Below, piece after piece: positions 40,027 through 49,343 of a DNA stretch of 64,000 nt. The translations under genes and the position numbers were made by a program. How positions within the stretch are numbered: position 1 is the stretch's first letter; every line of letters begins with the position of its first letter. The stretch covers positions 434,001 to 498,000 of the forward strand of contig CAWAJW010000003.1 of NCBI GenBank assembly GCA_963782475.1, read 5' to 3'. Source of the stretch: CAVQBP01 sp963782475. GTDB lineage: Bacteria > Bacteroidota > Ignavibacteria > Ignavibacteriales > Ignavibacteriaceae. Under the pieces are notes generated by a model. That model worked only from the letters and a program-made list of their open reading frames with translations. It was not told the origin of the DNA and ran no database searches.

Positions 40027-40558
40027 ATGTATGTTGAGAAAAATTTAGAAAAAATAAAAAAGACAGCAAAAATAAAAGAGAATGAAAATATTAAGTTTCG
40101 TTCTTATTTGAAAAATATTGATATGGAATCAGCAAGAAATAGATTCCATTGTGCATAAAATATATAATGAAGTAATTGAACAAATTGATTGTACTGAATG
40201 TGCAAATTGTTGCAATACTAAAAAGCCAACATTGAGATGATAAAGACATAAAAAGATTTGTAAGCAGTCTTGAAATACAACGAAGAGGATTTCCGAAATA
40301 AATATTTGGAAGATATAGAATCAGATGATAATAAAAAGAGATATGAGTTTAATGCTTTACCTTGTCCTTTTTTAAAAAATAATTTATGTAGTAATTATGA
40401 TAATCGTCCAAAGGATTGTCAATCATTTCCGCATCTTCACAAAAAGGATTTTGTATTTAGACTTGTGGGGAGTAATAGAAAATTATGAAATCTGTCCAAT
40501 AGTATATAATGTATTTGAAAATTTAAAATTTGAAATATGGAGTAAAAAATATATATAA
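40027..40558 (+). pseudogene. Cassette 8: YkgJ-type cysteine-cluster protein, several frameshifts
   Basis: Pieces in three frames from ATG 40027: a helical N-terminus (MYVEKNLEKIKKTAKIKE), then CTECANCCNTKKPTL, then LPCPFLKNNLCSNYDNRPKDC and FENYEICPIVYNVFENL-type end to TAA 40556-40558. The spaced Cys residues (CxxCxxCC ... CPFL...C...RPxxC) mark the YkgJ/UPF0153 family, thought to bind zinc or an iron-sulphur cluster. At least three indels, so this cassette looks decayed. Confidence 0.7.
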
Positions 40559-40568
40559 AAAAAGGTCA

Positions 40569-40803
40569 GCCTAACAATGCATTTTAAGTTGACAGCATTT
40601 TACGCATTCGGCTTTTTAAGATTTTTAAAGTAGATAATCCGCTTAAAGTTTCTTGTTCAAAGTGAGTCGTTTTAATTAATTAGTCTTGCATACTGTGCTT
40701 ATCGTAAACGGAAAGTTAAGCACAGTTTGGCTTAATCTTCGGCATTAGTAATAAATGTAAAGTTTCTTGTTATGGGCTGCGACTTAATTGCGGGTCGTTA
40801 TAT
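40569..40803 (+). repeat. attC8
   Basis: 235 bp, R'' GCCTAAC, R' GTTATAT. Slightly divergent arms (AATGCATTTTAAG; GGGTCGTTA). Own-cassette match GTTAGGCTG (9 bases). Confidence 0.9.
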
Positions 40804-40816
40804 GCTTAGAAAAAAA

Positions 40817-41845
40817 ATGAAGAATAAATTATTAATTCAGCATTTTGCCTTGCTCTTTTTCATATACCTAATTGGTTGTCAAAAAGATAATACAATTGCA
40901 CCAGTTTATAATGATTATACAAATGATCTTGATTCTGTTTGGACAACTTTCGAATTAAAATATCCATTATTTGATTATTCAAAAATAGACTGGCAAAATT
41001 CCTACAAAGAATATAAAGACAAGTTTACAAACATTTCTGAAGATGAAAGAAATACATTGTTAGCCAATTTGCTAAGCATATTTAAAGACCCGCATATTTA
41101 TATAATTTCCTCGTCCGGGAAAGGAATTTCAACTTATAATCCTCCGAACTTTATATTAAATTATGATACTACTTTTTTAAATAAATTCATAAGCTCTATA
41201 AACTGGCATAGTGAATCCAATGCATTAGGTTGGGGAATTATAAATAATATTGCATATATGAGGATTACTAGTTTTTCTCCTTCAGACATTGATACATTAC
41301 ATTTTGGAAGTATCATAGATAGTATAGAAAATACAACTGGATTAATAATTGATCTACGGAAAAATTCTGGTGGTGAACTTCCAGTATGTGAAAATATCTG
41401 GAACAGATTTACAGAAACTGAAAATATTGTTGGGTATCAACTATATAGAAACGGACCTAATCATGACGATTTTGCACCTGAAATACCGGTAATTGCAAAA
41501 CCAAGTACTGGTTCCCGATATCTAAAGACAGTTGTATTATTAATCGGTAAAAACTGTTTTAGTGCTGGCGAACTGTTCGCAGAAGCAATGACAAGCTTTA
41601 GTAATGTAACATCAATTGGTGATACAACGTTTGGCTATGTGTTAGCACCTTTAGCATATTCATTAAATGATGGAACAAAATATAGTGTTCCTATCGTCGC
41701 TTATCTTGATGCTTCACAAAAACCTTTAGAATGGAATGGAGTCAGTCCAGATATATATATTTCTCCGGAATTAGTAAATAATAATTCCCAAAATGATTCA
41801 ATTATCGATAATGCCTTTGAAATAATAATTAAAAAGCGCATATAA
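40817..41845 (+). CDS. Cassette 9: S41 (tail-specific) protease-like lipoprotein
   Basis: 342 residues from ATG 40817, chosen because it gives a lipoprotein signal ending YLIGCQKD; the frame is open further back into attC8 but those starts are in the att site. Body: a helical domain, IAYMRITSFSPSDID, IIDLRKNSGGELPV, VVLLIGKNCFSAGELFAEAM with the catalytic Ser, GDTTFGY, and WNGVSPDIYI, all S41/CtpA features. No PDZ domain is evident. A periplasmic, membrane-anchored protease is inferred. The stop abuts R'' of attC9. Confidence 0.88.
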   Translation: MKNKLLIQHFALLFFIYLIGCQKDNTIAPVYNDYTNDLDSVWTTFELKYPLFDYSKIDWQNSYKEYKDKFTNISEDERNTLLANLLSIFKDPHIYIISSSGKGISTYNPPNFILNYDTTFLNKFISSINWHSESNALGWGIINNIAYMRITSFSPSDIDTLHFGSIIDSIENTTGLIIDLRKNSGGELPVCENIWNRFTETENIVGYQLYRNGPNHDDFAPEIPVIAKPSTGSRYLKTVVLLIGKNCFSAGELFAEAMTSFSNVTSIGDTTFGYVLAPLAYSLNDGTKYSVPIVAYLDASQKPLEWNGVSPDIYISPELVNNNSQNDSIIDNAFEIIIKKRI

Positions 41846-42071
41846 CAATGCAATTTAAGTTGACAGCATTTTACGCATTCGGCTTTTTTGAGATTTTTCA
41901 AGTAGATGATCCGCTTAAAGTATCTTGTTCAACGTAGTCAAATTAATTAATAGTCTTGCAAACTGTGCTTGTCGTAAACGGAAAGTTAAGCACAGTTTGC
42001 ATAATCTTTGGCAGAAGTAATAAATAAAAGTTTCTAGTTATGGGCTGCAACTTAATTGCGGTTCGTTATAG
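41840..42071 (+). repeat. attC9
   Basis: 232 bp, R'' ATATAAC overlapping the stop of cassette 9's gene, R' GTTATAG. Own-cassette match GTTATATGC (9 bases). Confidence 0.92.
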
Positions 42072-42083
42072 TGCATAAAAGAT

Positions 42084-42896
42084 ATGGAACAGTTTATTAA
42101 ATATTTTAAGGATGTATCTTCGATTTGTCTCGACTTTGGTGGAACGACTAAAGGAGTTCAATTTAATGAAGAGACGCAAGCAATCGAATTATTTGCAATT
42201 ACTAGTATAAATATGTGTGCACAACATTCACTTTCAATAGCTTTGTTGTTGGAGAACAATTATATCACAGATTGTTTTATAATTTCAAGAAATATTATTG
42301 AAATATTTTTTAATCTAAATTGGGTAATAAAAGGACAAACCAGGGATGAAGTTAATGATAGGGTTTTCCAGTTAGAAGCAAATCCCTATAATAATTTTGA
42401 TAGAGAAATAAAATTAATGGAGAAATATATTGATAGTAATAAACCTAATTTGAGTAAAACTTCTATTTTAGAACATATCGAAGCAATAAATAATGAAAAG
42501 AAGACTTATCCGTTTTTACTTGTAGATAAGAATAATGTGCAAAGCGATTTTAAATCTGCTCCATCATTTGCAGAAAGAATGGGTGAACTAAGATTAAAAT
42601 ATTATCACTTATATAGATTTACATCTATGTTTACACATCCTTCTCCAAAATTGAAAGAATTTTTTATGAAAAGAGTGGTTTGGAAAAATAAACCTATTGA
42701 TTTTATAATTGAACCATTAAAACAAACGTTAGCTTATTGTTTATTATTTATTGAATTAAGTTTAGCTATTTCTAAAAATGTTTTATTTAATTTCAATCCT
42801 GAGCATAATCCTAAAAGACAAGAAATGTACGATCAATTAGTCTTGATTGTAAAGCAAGCAAATAAAGGATATTTTGGAAATCCACCAGAAAAATAA
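42084..42896 (+). CDS. Cassette 10: DUF5677-like all-helical protein with RX6H motif
   Basis: 270 residues, no signal peptide, so cytoplasmic, unlike most cassettes here. The pattern CAQHSLSIALLLENNYITDCFIISRNIIEIFFNL followed far downstream by YHLYRFTSMFTHPSPKLKEF resembles DUF5677 proteins. RFTSMFTH fits the RX4-6H signature of HEPN ribonucleases, which DUF5677 may relate to; this is inference only. Such a protein could be a toxin or defence effector. Intact frame. Confidence 0.65.
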   Translation: MEQFIKYFKDVSSICLDFGGTTKGVQFNEETQAIELFAITSINMCAQHSLSIALLLENNYITDCFIISRNIIEIFFNLNWVIKGQTRDEVNDRVFQLEANPYNNFDREIKLMEKYIDSNKPNLSKTSILEHIEAINNEKKTYPFLLVDKNNVQSDFKSAPSFAERMGELRLKYYHLYRFTSMFTHPSPKLKEFFMKRVVWKNKPIDFIIEPLKQTLAYCLLFIELSLAISKNVLFNFNPEHNPKRQEMYDQLVLIVKQANKGYFGNPPEK

Positions 42897-42901
42897 TTGC
42901 A

Positions 42902-43155
42902 CTATAACAATGCAATTTAAGTTGACAGCATTTTACGCATTCGGCTTTTTAGAGATTTTTAAGGTAGATGATCCGCTTAAAGTATCTTGTTCAACGTAGT
43001 CAAATTAATTAATAGTCTTGCAAACTGTGCTTGTCATAAACGGAAATCCTGATTTTCATCAGGACAGGATTAAGCACAGTTTGCTTAATCTTTGGCAGAA
43101 GTAATAAATAAAAGTTTCTTGTTATGGGCTGCAACTTAATTGCGGTTCGTTAGGC
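42902..43155 (+). repeat. attC10, enlarged
   Basis: 254 bp, R'' CTATAAC, R' GTTAGGC. An extra hairpin TCCTGA...TCAGGA followed by CAGGA (43047-43070) sits in the loop of the internal CAAACTGTGC stem. Own-cassette match GTTATAGTGCA (11 bases). Confidence 0.92.
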
Positions 43156-43188
43156 GGGATGGATTAAGATATAAAAATTATTAATGAT

Positions 43189-43615
43189 ATGAACAAATTT
43201 AAATTCATTAATTCTCTCAACTGTTATTATTTTTTCCTTTAATACTTGTGAACCCAACGATATCGACATTATTGTAAAAAATTGTAATTGTAAGGAATAC
43301 AATATATTTGAGAATGATTCCGTCAAAATTTTATTGACTGGAGATTATTATAGCGTTTATGAAGAAGGAGGGAATTTTTTTTTATTACTGGTTTTTAATT
43401 TCGAAAACCATTCCTTGGATTCTATTAAAATTGATTTTAATCGAATGTCATTTATTTCAGAATATTTTGATATTAAAATGGCAGAAAAAAATAATGATAA
43501 TATTTTACCGAATGAAGATGAAAAACGAGGTGTACAATTTTTAGTAATATTTAAAAAAAGATTTGCCATTGAAAAAATTCAACAGATTTTTAAACGAAGG
43601 AGAAATAAAATTTAA
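43189..43615 (+). pseudogene. Cassette 11: small lipoprotein, frameshift in signal peptide
   Basis: ATG 43189 reads MNKFKF and goes out of frame; one base later the frame gives LILSTVIIFSFNTCEPND, a lipoprotein signal with Cys in FNTC. The rest (NCNCKEYNIFENDSVKILL, FNFENHSLDSIKIDFN, GVQFLVIFKKRFA) is a small beta-rich domain of about 115 residues I do not recognise. One indel only. Confidence 0.6.
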
Positions 43616-43721
43616 TCTGAATAATGTTTTTAAAAGGGAAAAATCACTTTAATATAGAACCTTTTGAAATAATTTTTTCCCAATTATAAAATAAAATAGT
43701 TTGCATATAAAATTAAAAACC

Positions 43722-43953
43722 GCCTAACAATGCAATTTAAGTTGACAGCATTTTACGCATTCGGCTCTTTTGAGTTTTTTAAGGTAGATGATCCGCTAAA
43801 AGTATCTTGTTCAAAGTAGTCAAAATAATTAATAGTCTTGCAAACTGTGCTTGTAGTAAACGGAAATATAAGCACAGTTTACTTAATCTTCGGCAGAAGT
43901 AATAAATAAAAGTTTCTTGTTATGGGCTGCAACTTAATTGCGGTTCGTTAGGT
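43722..43953 (+). repeat. attC11
   Basis: 232 bp, R'' GCCTAAC, R' GTTAGGT. Own-cassette match GTTAGGCGG (9 bases). Confidence 0.92.
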
Positions 43954-44120
43954 GCTATATATATAAAAGTTATATATACAAATAAAGTATGTTTTTATTT
44001 TTACTAAACTGCTGTATAATATTTAATGTATTATTTCTTAATAAGGAATTATAAAAAAATATATTTAATTATATATTTAATTATATAATTATAATAAATA
44101 AAAAATTCCCCGCAATTAAC

Positions 44121-45254
44121 ATGTTTATCGTTCTCTTTAAATTGGAAAATATATTTTTTCTATTTCTTTTTCTCTTTATTCTGGGAATAATTTCCTTACA
44201 AGGATGCTTAAAAGATGATATATCCTCAACCACACCAAATTTAAATTTAGCTAATAATGCAATACTCCTAACTTACCTTGAAACAAACGGCAACTATATC
44301 AATTCCGATGAAATGCCCTCAATAATTGATGTTGATGAAGTATATAATAATCTTGCAGATTACCTAATAATTGATGTTAGACTTAAAACAGATTATTCTT
44401 TCGGTCATATTCCTGGGGCAATTAACGTTCAAAATGATTCTTTAGTTGAGTTTTGTAATTCACATAATATTTATCTATATCCAAAAGTTATTATCGTAAA
44501 CTGTGCTGGGCAGTCTTCTGCTTATTATACCTGTCTGTTAAGAATTTACGGATTTAATAATGTTTATTCATTAAACTTTGGAATGGCATTGTGGAATAAA
44601 ACTTTTTCTAATATTTGGATTGAACAAGCAAAAGATCATGAAATAGTAAATCATTTAGATGGCTCAACGCTTTATCCCAGTAATCCTAATATGAATTTGC
44701 CAGATATTAAAATTGATCTTCAAAATTCAAATAAACAAAACAGCATTAAAGATTTAGTTTCAAAAATAATAAAAGAAGGATTCACACCCGCAGTATTTGT
44801 AACGTTATCGACACCAGACACAATAGGCTTTAATGGAAATGGTAAACCTATATTAGAGTTTTATTTTAGCGGCGAAGATATTTCGCATTTTTTCATTATT
44901 TGTGTAGGTTCGATTAGGTTTTATAAAGCTTTATTTATTGCCTCAGTTCCAACTGGCCACTTGCCTGGAGCTTATTTTTACTTTAATAATGATTTCGAAA
45001 GTACTACAAATATTCAAACTATTCCTCCACAAATGAGTATTGTGGTTTACTCTCTTTCTGGTCAGGTTAGTGCATTTGTGACTGCATTCCTTCGAATCAT
45101 GGGATACAATGCAAAAACTCTTTTGTATGGCGGCAACACTTATACATATTCCAGATTAACTAATGAAGATGAAGTAAATTTATTTCAGCCGTACGTTTTC
45201 TTGACTCAGAATATTAGAAATTATTCCTACATCACTGGTACATCACCTAACTAA
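44121..45254 (+). CDS. Cassette 12: tandem rhodanese-domain lipoprotein
   Basis: 377 residues. Lipoprotein signal ending SLQGCLKDD (Cys about residue 29). First rhodanese domain: LIIDVRLKTDYSFGHIPGAINV and the active loop VIIVNCAGQSSAYYTCLLR with Cys. The second (SVPTGHLPGAYFYF, IVVYSLSGQVSAFVTAFLRIMGY) has lost the loop Cys, as is common for the inactive half of tandem rhodaneses. Family role is sulphur transfer or phosphate/sulphur-ligand binding; here it faces the periplasm. ATG 44121 lies about 170 bases into the cassette. Confidence 0.88.
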   Translation: MFIVLFKLENIFFLFLFLFILGIISLQGCLKDDISSTTPNLNLANNAILLTYLETNGNYINSDEMPSIIDVDEVYNNLADYLIIDVRLKTDYSFGHIPGAINVQNDSLVEFCNSHNIYLYPKVIIVNCAGQSSAYYTCLLRIYGFNNVYSLNFGMALWNKTFSNIWIEQAKDHEIVNHLDGSTLYPSNPNMNLPDIKIDLQNSNKQNSIKDLVSKIIKEGFTPAVFVTLSTPDTIGFNGNGKPILEFYFSGEDISHFFIICVGSIRFYKALFIASVPTGHLPGAYFYFNNDFESTTNIQTIPPQMSIVVYSLSGQVSAFVTAFLRIMGYNAKTLLYGGNTYTYSRLTNEDEVNLFQPYVFLTQNIRNYSYITGTSPN

Positions 45255-45497
45255 TATTAGCAAATACTAATTAATAAAGTTGTACCGCAAATTGCAAAAT
45301 ACGTTTAGAAGACAATAAATAAACTAGAAAATAAAAATATAAATCATAAAAAAGGGAGCACCTAACATCTTTAATAAGTAAAAAGTCAATAGGCAATAGC
45401 TTTCCTGACAAAAAAAGTTTTGTAAAAAAAAGTAAATCACAACTTCTATAAGCTATAGCAATCAATCATTTAACCTTAAACAACCAAGACTGCCAAA

Positions 45498-45681
45498 ATA
45501 TCTGTAAGGCACACTATGGCAACCAAACATCTTTCGGGACTTTCTTCAAGAAAACTTGAAGATGTATTGAAAAGACAATACAATTCCAGATATATAATAG
45601 GCATGCGCATTACTACCCAATCAATGCAAACGATTATGCCGGTAAAAGCAAATCAGTTAGGTGCCGGGGCTTGTAATGCGC
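45498..45681 (-). ncRNA. Candidate bridge RNA/seekRNA, IS copy 2
   Basis: Closing stem GTAATGCGC (45673-45681) with GCGCATTAC (45605-45613). Left guide GGCACCTAAC (45656-45665, read on the minus strand) matches this copy's own flank AGCACCTAAC at 9 of 10 bases. Right guide region pairs with ATCAATGCAA of the right junction (45620-45629). Donor side: AACATCTTT (45526-45534) repeats the left IS junction 45364-45372; a second weak match is at 45587-45593. A perfect hairpin TCTTCAAG-AAAA-CTTGAAGA lies between. Confidence 0.7.
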
Positions 45682-46672
45682 GGCCATTGTAAAGACTTTC
45701 TATGAATAAGTTCTTGACCTTTAAATTTGTTATTAAAGCCAGATTTATATTTTAGGACAAAAAAGACGATCCGGGCAATTTCTTTAGCAATAATAGTTTT
45801 AGCAATGAATTTATTTTTTCTTCTAAGCAGGGAGGAATGGTAGTTACGAATGATGGGATAATACTGGATAGCCCGAATGGCAGCCTCAGAGAAAGCGACT
45901 TTAAGATATTTATTACCATCTTTAGAAGCCCTCTGCTTGGATTTACCAGCGGAATTCCGTGCAGAAGGTGTAAGTCTTGAGTAAGAGAAGAAATTCTTAA
46001 GGTCAGGGAAGCGGTTAATATCATCAACTTCCAGTAAAATAGAAAAGGCATTGATTATACCGATTCCAGGGATCCAAAGTAGTCTTTGAATATCATCATT
46101 AGGAATAAGGGATGGATGGAGTTGTTTTTCAATATCAATGATTTGTTCATTGAGAAGAGTTTGCAGTTCAGATAATTGCTCATATTGGAATTTGGGTATT
46201 CGGTCAAGTTGAGCAGGAGAATCGAAGTTAAATTTAGCAAGAATCAGGTGCATAGAATTGATTACGGAAGTATGTCGCTGAACAATTTTAAGTCTTGCTC
46301 TGAGGGCATCGCGAAGGAAGCGGTGTTGGTTAGAAATTTTATGTGCTACAGGAATATAGTTCATTCTAAGGAGCTGAGCAAGAGTAAGAGAATCAACTTT
46401 ATCAGTTTTAACTTTAGCATAAGCAATAGCCTTAACATATTTAGCGTGAGCAAGAATCAAAGGGATGTTAATAGAATCAAGGAGATCACTTAACCAATAC
46501 CAGGACATAGTAGATTCAACAGTGGTGATATGTTGACCGGGGATAGAGGAGAAATACTGAATGAAGTTATGAGGAAGATTTTTAAATTATCTTTTTTAAC
46601 GACATTACCATCAGGTTCAACAGTAGTTAAAAAAGAAGTAAATTTGTGAAGATCAATTCCAGTGTAATACAT
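45657..46672 (-). CDS. IS110-family DEDD recombinase, copy 2, two frames with -1 slippery site
   Basis: ATG 46672, behind AGGAGGT, opens a 60-codon frame with the first catalytic Asp (GIDLHK). At codons 30-31 the mRNA reads T TTA AAA (46580-46586), a canonical -1 slippery heptamer; a -1 shift there enters the 283-codon frame with Glu of TTVEST, the Asp pair KTDKVDS and the Tnp20 domain with the Ser region ASKDGNKYLK, giving 338 residues, normal for IS110 recombinases. Copies 3 and 4 have the same arrangement. Either programmed frameshifting or a shared inactivating indel. Confidence 0.85.
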
Positions 46673-47005
46673 TTGATACCTCCTAAGTTAAAGTTAATTG
46701 GTAATGCTAAATTTAACTTTTTACTTATTGGAAATATCAATGCAATTTAAGTTGACAGCATTTTACGCATTCGGCTTTTTAGAGATTTTTAAGGTAGATG
46801 ATCCGAAGAAAGTATCTTGTTCAAAGTAGTCAGATTAGTTAATCTTGCAAACTGTGCTTGTCGTAAACGGAAATTTAAGCACAGTTTGCTTAATCTTTGG
46901 CAGAAGTAATAAATAATAAGTTTCTAGTTATGGGCTGCAACTTAATTGCGGTTCGTTATACAACTAAATGAAAAAATATGTTTTATTAATATTAAAGTAA
47001 TTGCT

Positions 47006-48250
47006 ATGAGAAAAGTCTACCTATTCTTTATATTACTATGTACAATTTCATATCCTCAATTAAATCAAGTCGGTTATTTCCCTGGTATAAGTTTGTCAGA
47101 GATACAATTTGTCGATAGTGTCGGATTTGCTTGTGGCAGGGAAGGTTTGATTTGTAAATCAACTGATTATGGTGAGACTTGGTTTCAACTCGATTCAGTA
47201 ATTAGTAATCATCTCACTTCATTATATATGTTAAATAAAGATACAATATTTTTTGTCGGAGAAAATGTGATACTAAAAACGACAAATAGTGGTAAAGACT
47301 GGAGTATTAAAAATTATGACTGTTCTTTTAATAAGATAGATTTTGCAAATAAAAATTCAGGTTTTGCTGTTGGCAGTGGCAATAAGATATATACAACATC
47401 AAATTGTGGAATGGATTGGGATACAAGGAATACAGATGCAGCAAATTTATATACAATTTTCTTTGTTGACTCTTTGATAGGGTATACAGGTAGTGACAAT
47501 GACTACTTTTATAAAACCACAGATAGCGGTAATAGTTGGGAATATTTTAATCATTTTCCTCAAAAGTCTACTGGATACCATTTTACTTCAATCTTTTTTA
47601 TCAATGATTCAATAGGTTTTGTAGGGACAGCACAAGATGGAGTATTCCATACAACCGATTCAGGCTTCAGTTGGGATAATATATTAAAAAATGCATTTGA
47701 TAGCCTAGCATATAAAGAAGTGCAAATATCTCAAATTACTTTTAGTGATAAAAATAATGGTTGGATTTTAAGCTACGGGAATATTTATGCGCCAACAATG
47801 ATTAGTACTATCTATTATGTCTTTCATACATCAGACGGCGGAAATAATTGGACGGCACAGGAAGTCCCAAGTCTTATAAATTCAATGTATTTCTCAAATT
47901 CAACTTTAGGTTGGTTAGTTGGGTATGAAAAAATATATAAAACTTCAAATGGAGAATTAACATCTGTAAAATTTAATAATAATGTCGTAGGGTATAAATT
48001 AGAGCAAAATTATCCCAATCCTTTCAATTCATCTACAATCATTTCATATTCGTTACCAACAAATACAAATATTTTAATAGAGATATATAATATTTTAGGT
48101 GAAAAAGTAACAACGCTTTATTCGGGTTATGGAAGCGCCGGTGAACATCAGATAAAATTTGACGCAGATAATCTTTCAAGTGGAATTTATTTAGTTAGAT
48201 TCAATTCACCACAATTTAGTAAAACAATTAAGGTTGTTCTACTCAAGTAA
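47006..48250 (+). CDS. Cassette 13: Ycf48/BNR-repeat exported protein with type IX sorting domain
   Basis: 414 residues from ATG 47006. Signal peptide MRKVYLFFILLCTISYPQ; then beta-propeller repeats of the form GFAVGSGNKIYTTSNCGMDW, each with a Ser/Thr-x-Asn/Asp-x-Gly-x-x-Trp box (STDYGETW, TTNSGKDW, TTDSGNSW, TSDGGNNW), as in Ycf48-like BNR proteins; then a sorting domain LEQNYPNPFNSSTIISY ... LSSGIYLVRF. Exported to the surface is inferred. Binding partner unknown. Confidence 0.87.
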   Translation: MRKVYLFFILLCTISYPQLNQVGYFPGISLSEIQFVDSVGFACGREGLICKSTDYGETWFQLDSVISNHLTSLYMLNKDTIFFVGENVILKTTNSGKDWSIKNYDCSFNKIDFANKNSGFAVGSGNKIYTTSNCGMDWDTRNTDAANLYTIFFVDSLIGYTGSDNDYFYKTTDSGNSWEYFNHFPQKSTGYHFTSIFFINDSIGFVGTAQDGVFHTTDSGFSWDNILKNAFDSLAYKEVQISQITFSDKNNGWILSYGNIYAPTMISTIYYVFHTSDGGNNWTAQEVPSLINSMYFSNSTLGWLVGYEKIYKTSNGELTSVKFNNNVVGYKLEQNYPNPFNSSTIISYSLPTNTNILIEIYNILGEKVTTLYSGYGSAGEHQIKFDADNLSSGIYLVRFNSPQFSKTIKVVLLK

Positions 48251-48256
48251 GTAGTT

Positions 48257-48488
48257 GTATAACAATGCAATTTAAGTTGACAGCATTTTACGCATTTGGT
48301 TTTTTAGAGATTTTTGAGTTAGATGATCCGATTAAAATATCTTGTTCAAAGTAGTCAAATTAATTAATAGTCTTGCAAACTGTGCTTTGCGTAAACGGAA
48401 AGTTAAGCACAGTTTGCTTAATCTTCGGCAGTAATAATAAATATAAGTTTCTAGTTATGGGCTGCAACTTAATTGCGGTTCGTTAGCT
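48257..48488 (+). repeat. attC13
   Basis: 232 bp, R'' GTATAAC, R' GTTAGCT. Own-cassette match GTTATACAACTA, 12 bases, one of the longest in the array. Confidence 0.92.
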
Positions 48489-48582
48489 GCTAAAAAATGG
48501 AAGTTAAATTTTATACAAAACTCATTAATAGAAATGATATTCGAAAGTATGTTCTGTAAATTATTAATTATGAAGATATTCT

Positions 48583-48915
48583 ATGCACTATTTATTGATT
48601 ATTAAAATTGTAGCATTGTTTTGCTTTGGAATTTTCTATTTTTCAAAAATGGAAAATCACTTTAGTTATATTAAAATCATTCATCCAGATAAATATCAAG
48701 ATGTTAATTCTCTGTTTGACGCTACAAAAAAATTTGTCTTTATAGATATAACAACTTTATTAATTGTAGTTATTCCATTTTATTTTAATCGTAATAGGGA
48801 AATAGAACACAAAAATTTTCAAGCATTACAATTGTCAAGAAAAATTATACTAGATTGCATCTTGACATGGTTTTATCCTAATTCTACTTATTATATCTTT
48901 CCCAATGTAAAATAA
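48583..48915 (+). CDS. Cassette 14: small membrane protein, possibly frameshifted at its end
   Basis: 110 residues with an N-terminal membrane helix (YLLIIKIVALFCFGIFYF) and a second (FIDITTLLIVVIPFYF). Not recognised. After the stop another frame reads SQCKIITAWSDLIFLCFASYYIKK, a plausible third membrane helix, so the real C-terminus may have been lost to an indel near 48895. About 100 bases of cassette lie ahead of the ATG with no other gene. Confidence 0.5.
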   Translation: MHYLLIIKIVALFCFGIFYFSKMENHFSYIKIIHPDKYQDVNSLFDATKKFVFIDITTLLIVVIPFYFNRNREIEHKNFQALQLSRKIILDCILTWFYPNSTYYIFPNVK

Positions 48916-49088
48916 TTACTGCTTGGAGTGATTTGATTTTTTTATGTTTTGCTTCTTACTATATAAAAAAGTAGATATTTGCAAATATTTTAGAACTATT
49001 TTTAAATGGACCTTAGTTGTTACATAATGAATAAAGCATTCTTTCTAATGGAAAATATTCGGATTTAAAATCAGTAATATAAATAAGC

Positions 49089-49320
49089 AGCTAACAATGC
49101 AATTTAAGTTGACAGCATTTTACGCACTCGGCTTTTTAGAGATTTTAGAGTTAGATGATCCGCATAAAGTATCTTGTTCAAAGTAGTCAAATTAATTAAT
49201 AGTCTTGCAAACTGTGCTTATCGTAAACGGAAATTTAAGCACAGTTTGCTTAATCTTTGGCAGAAGTAATAAATAAAAATTTCTTGTTATGGGCTGCAAC
49301 TTAATTGCGGTTCGTTATAT
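49089..49320 (+). repeat. attC14
   Basis: 232 bp, R'' AGCTAAC, R' GTTATAT. The unusual core GTTAGCT of cassette 14 is mirrored in its own R'' (GTTAGCTGCTT, 11 bases). Confidence 0.92.
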
Positions 49321-49343
49321 TGCTAAAAAATAAGGGAAGATGT

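Larger units (their letters stand above)
45368..46739 (-). mobile_element. IS110-family (IS1111-type) element, copy 2
   Basis: 1372 bp between CA core copies at 45366-45367 and 46738-46739. Subterminal inverted repeats at 45373-45385 and 46717-46729 (13 bp perfect). Same target base and same orientation as copy 1. Differs at a few positions, including LIL for LFL in the recombinase and the wobble base of its last Thr codon, which lies in the left target guide. Confidence 0.93.
45360..46961 (+). repeat. attC12, interrupted by IS copy 2
   Basis: R'' ACCTAAC at 45360-45366, IS 45368-46739, R' GTTATAC at 46955-46961; 230 bp without the IS. Own-cassette match GTTAGGTGCT (10 bases). Confidence 0.92.

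Noticed and set aside
46946..46990. Frames starting inside attC L' (TTGCGGTTCGTTA... or ATGGGCTGC...) as N-terminal extensions of cassette genes
   Set aside because: They arise from the conserved attC sequence and lack ribosome-binding sites; signal peptides begin at the later ATG in each case.
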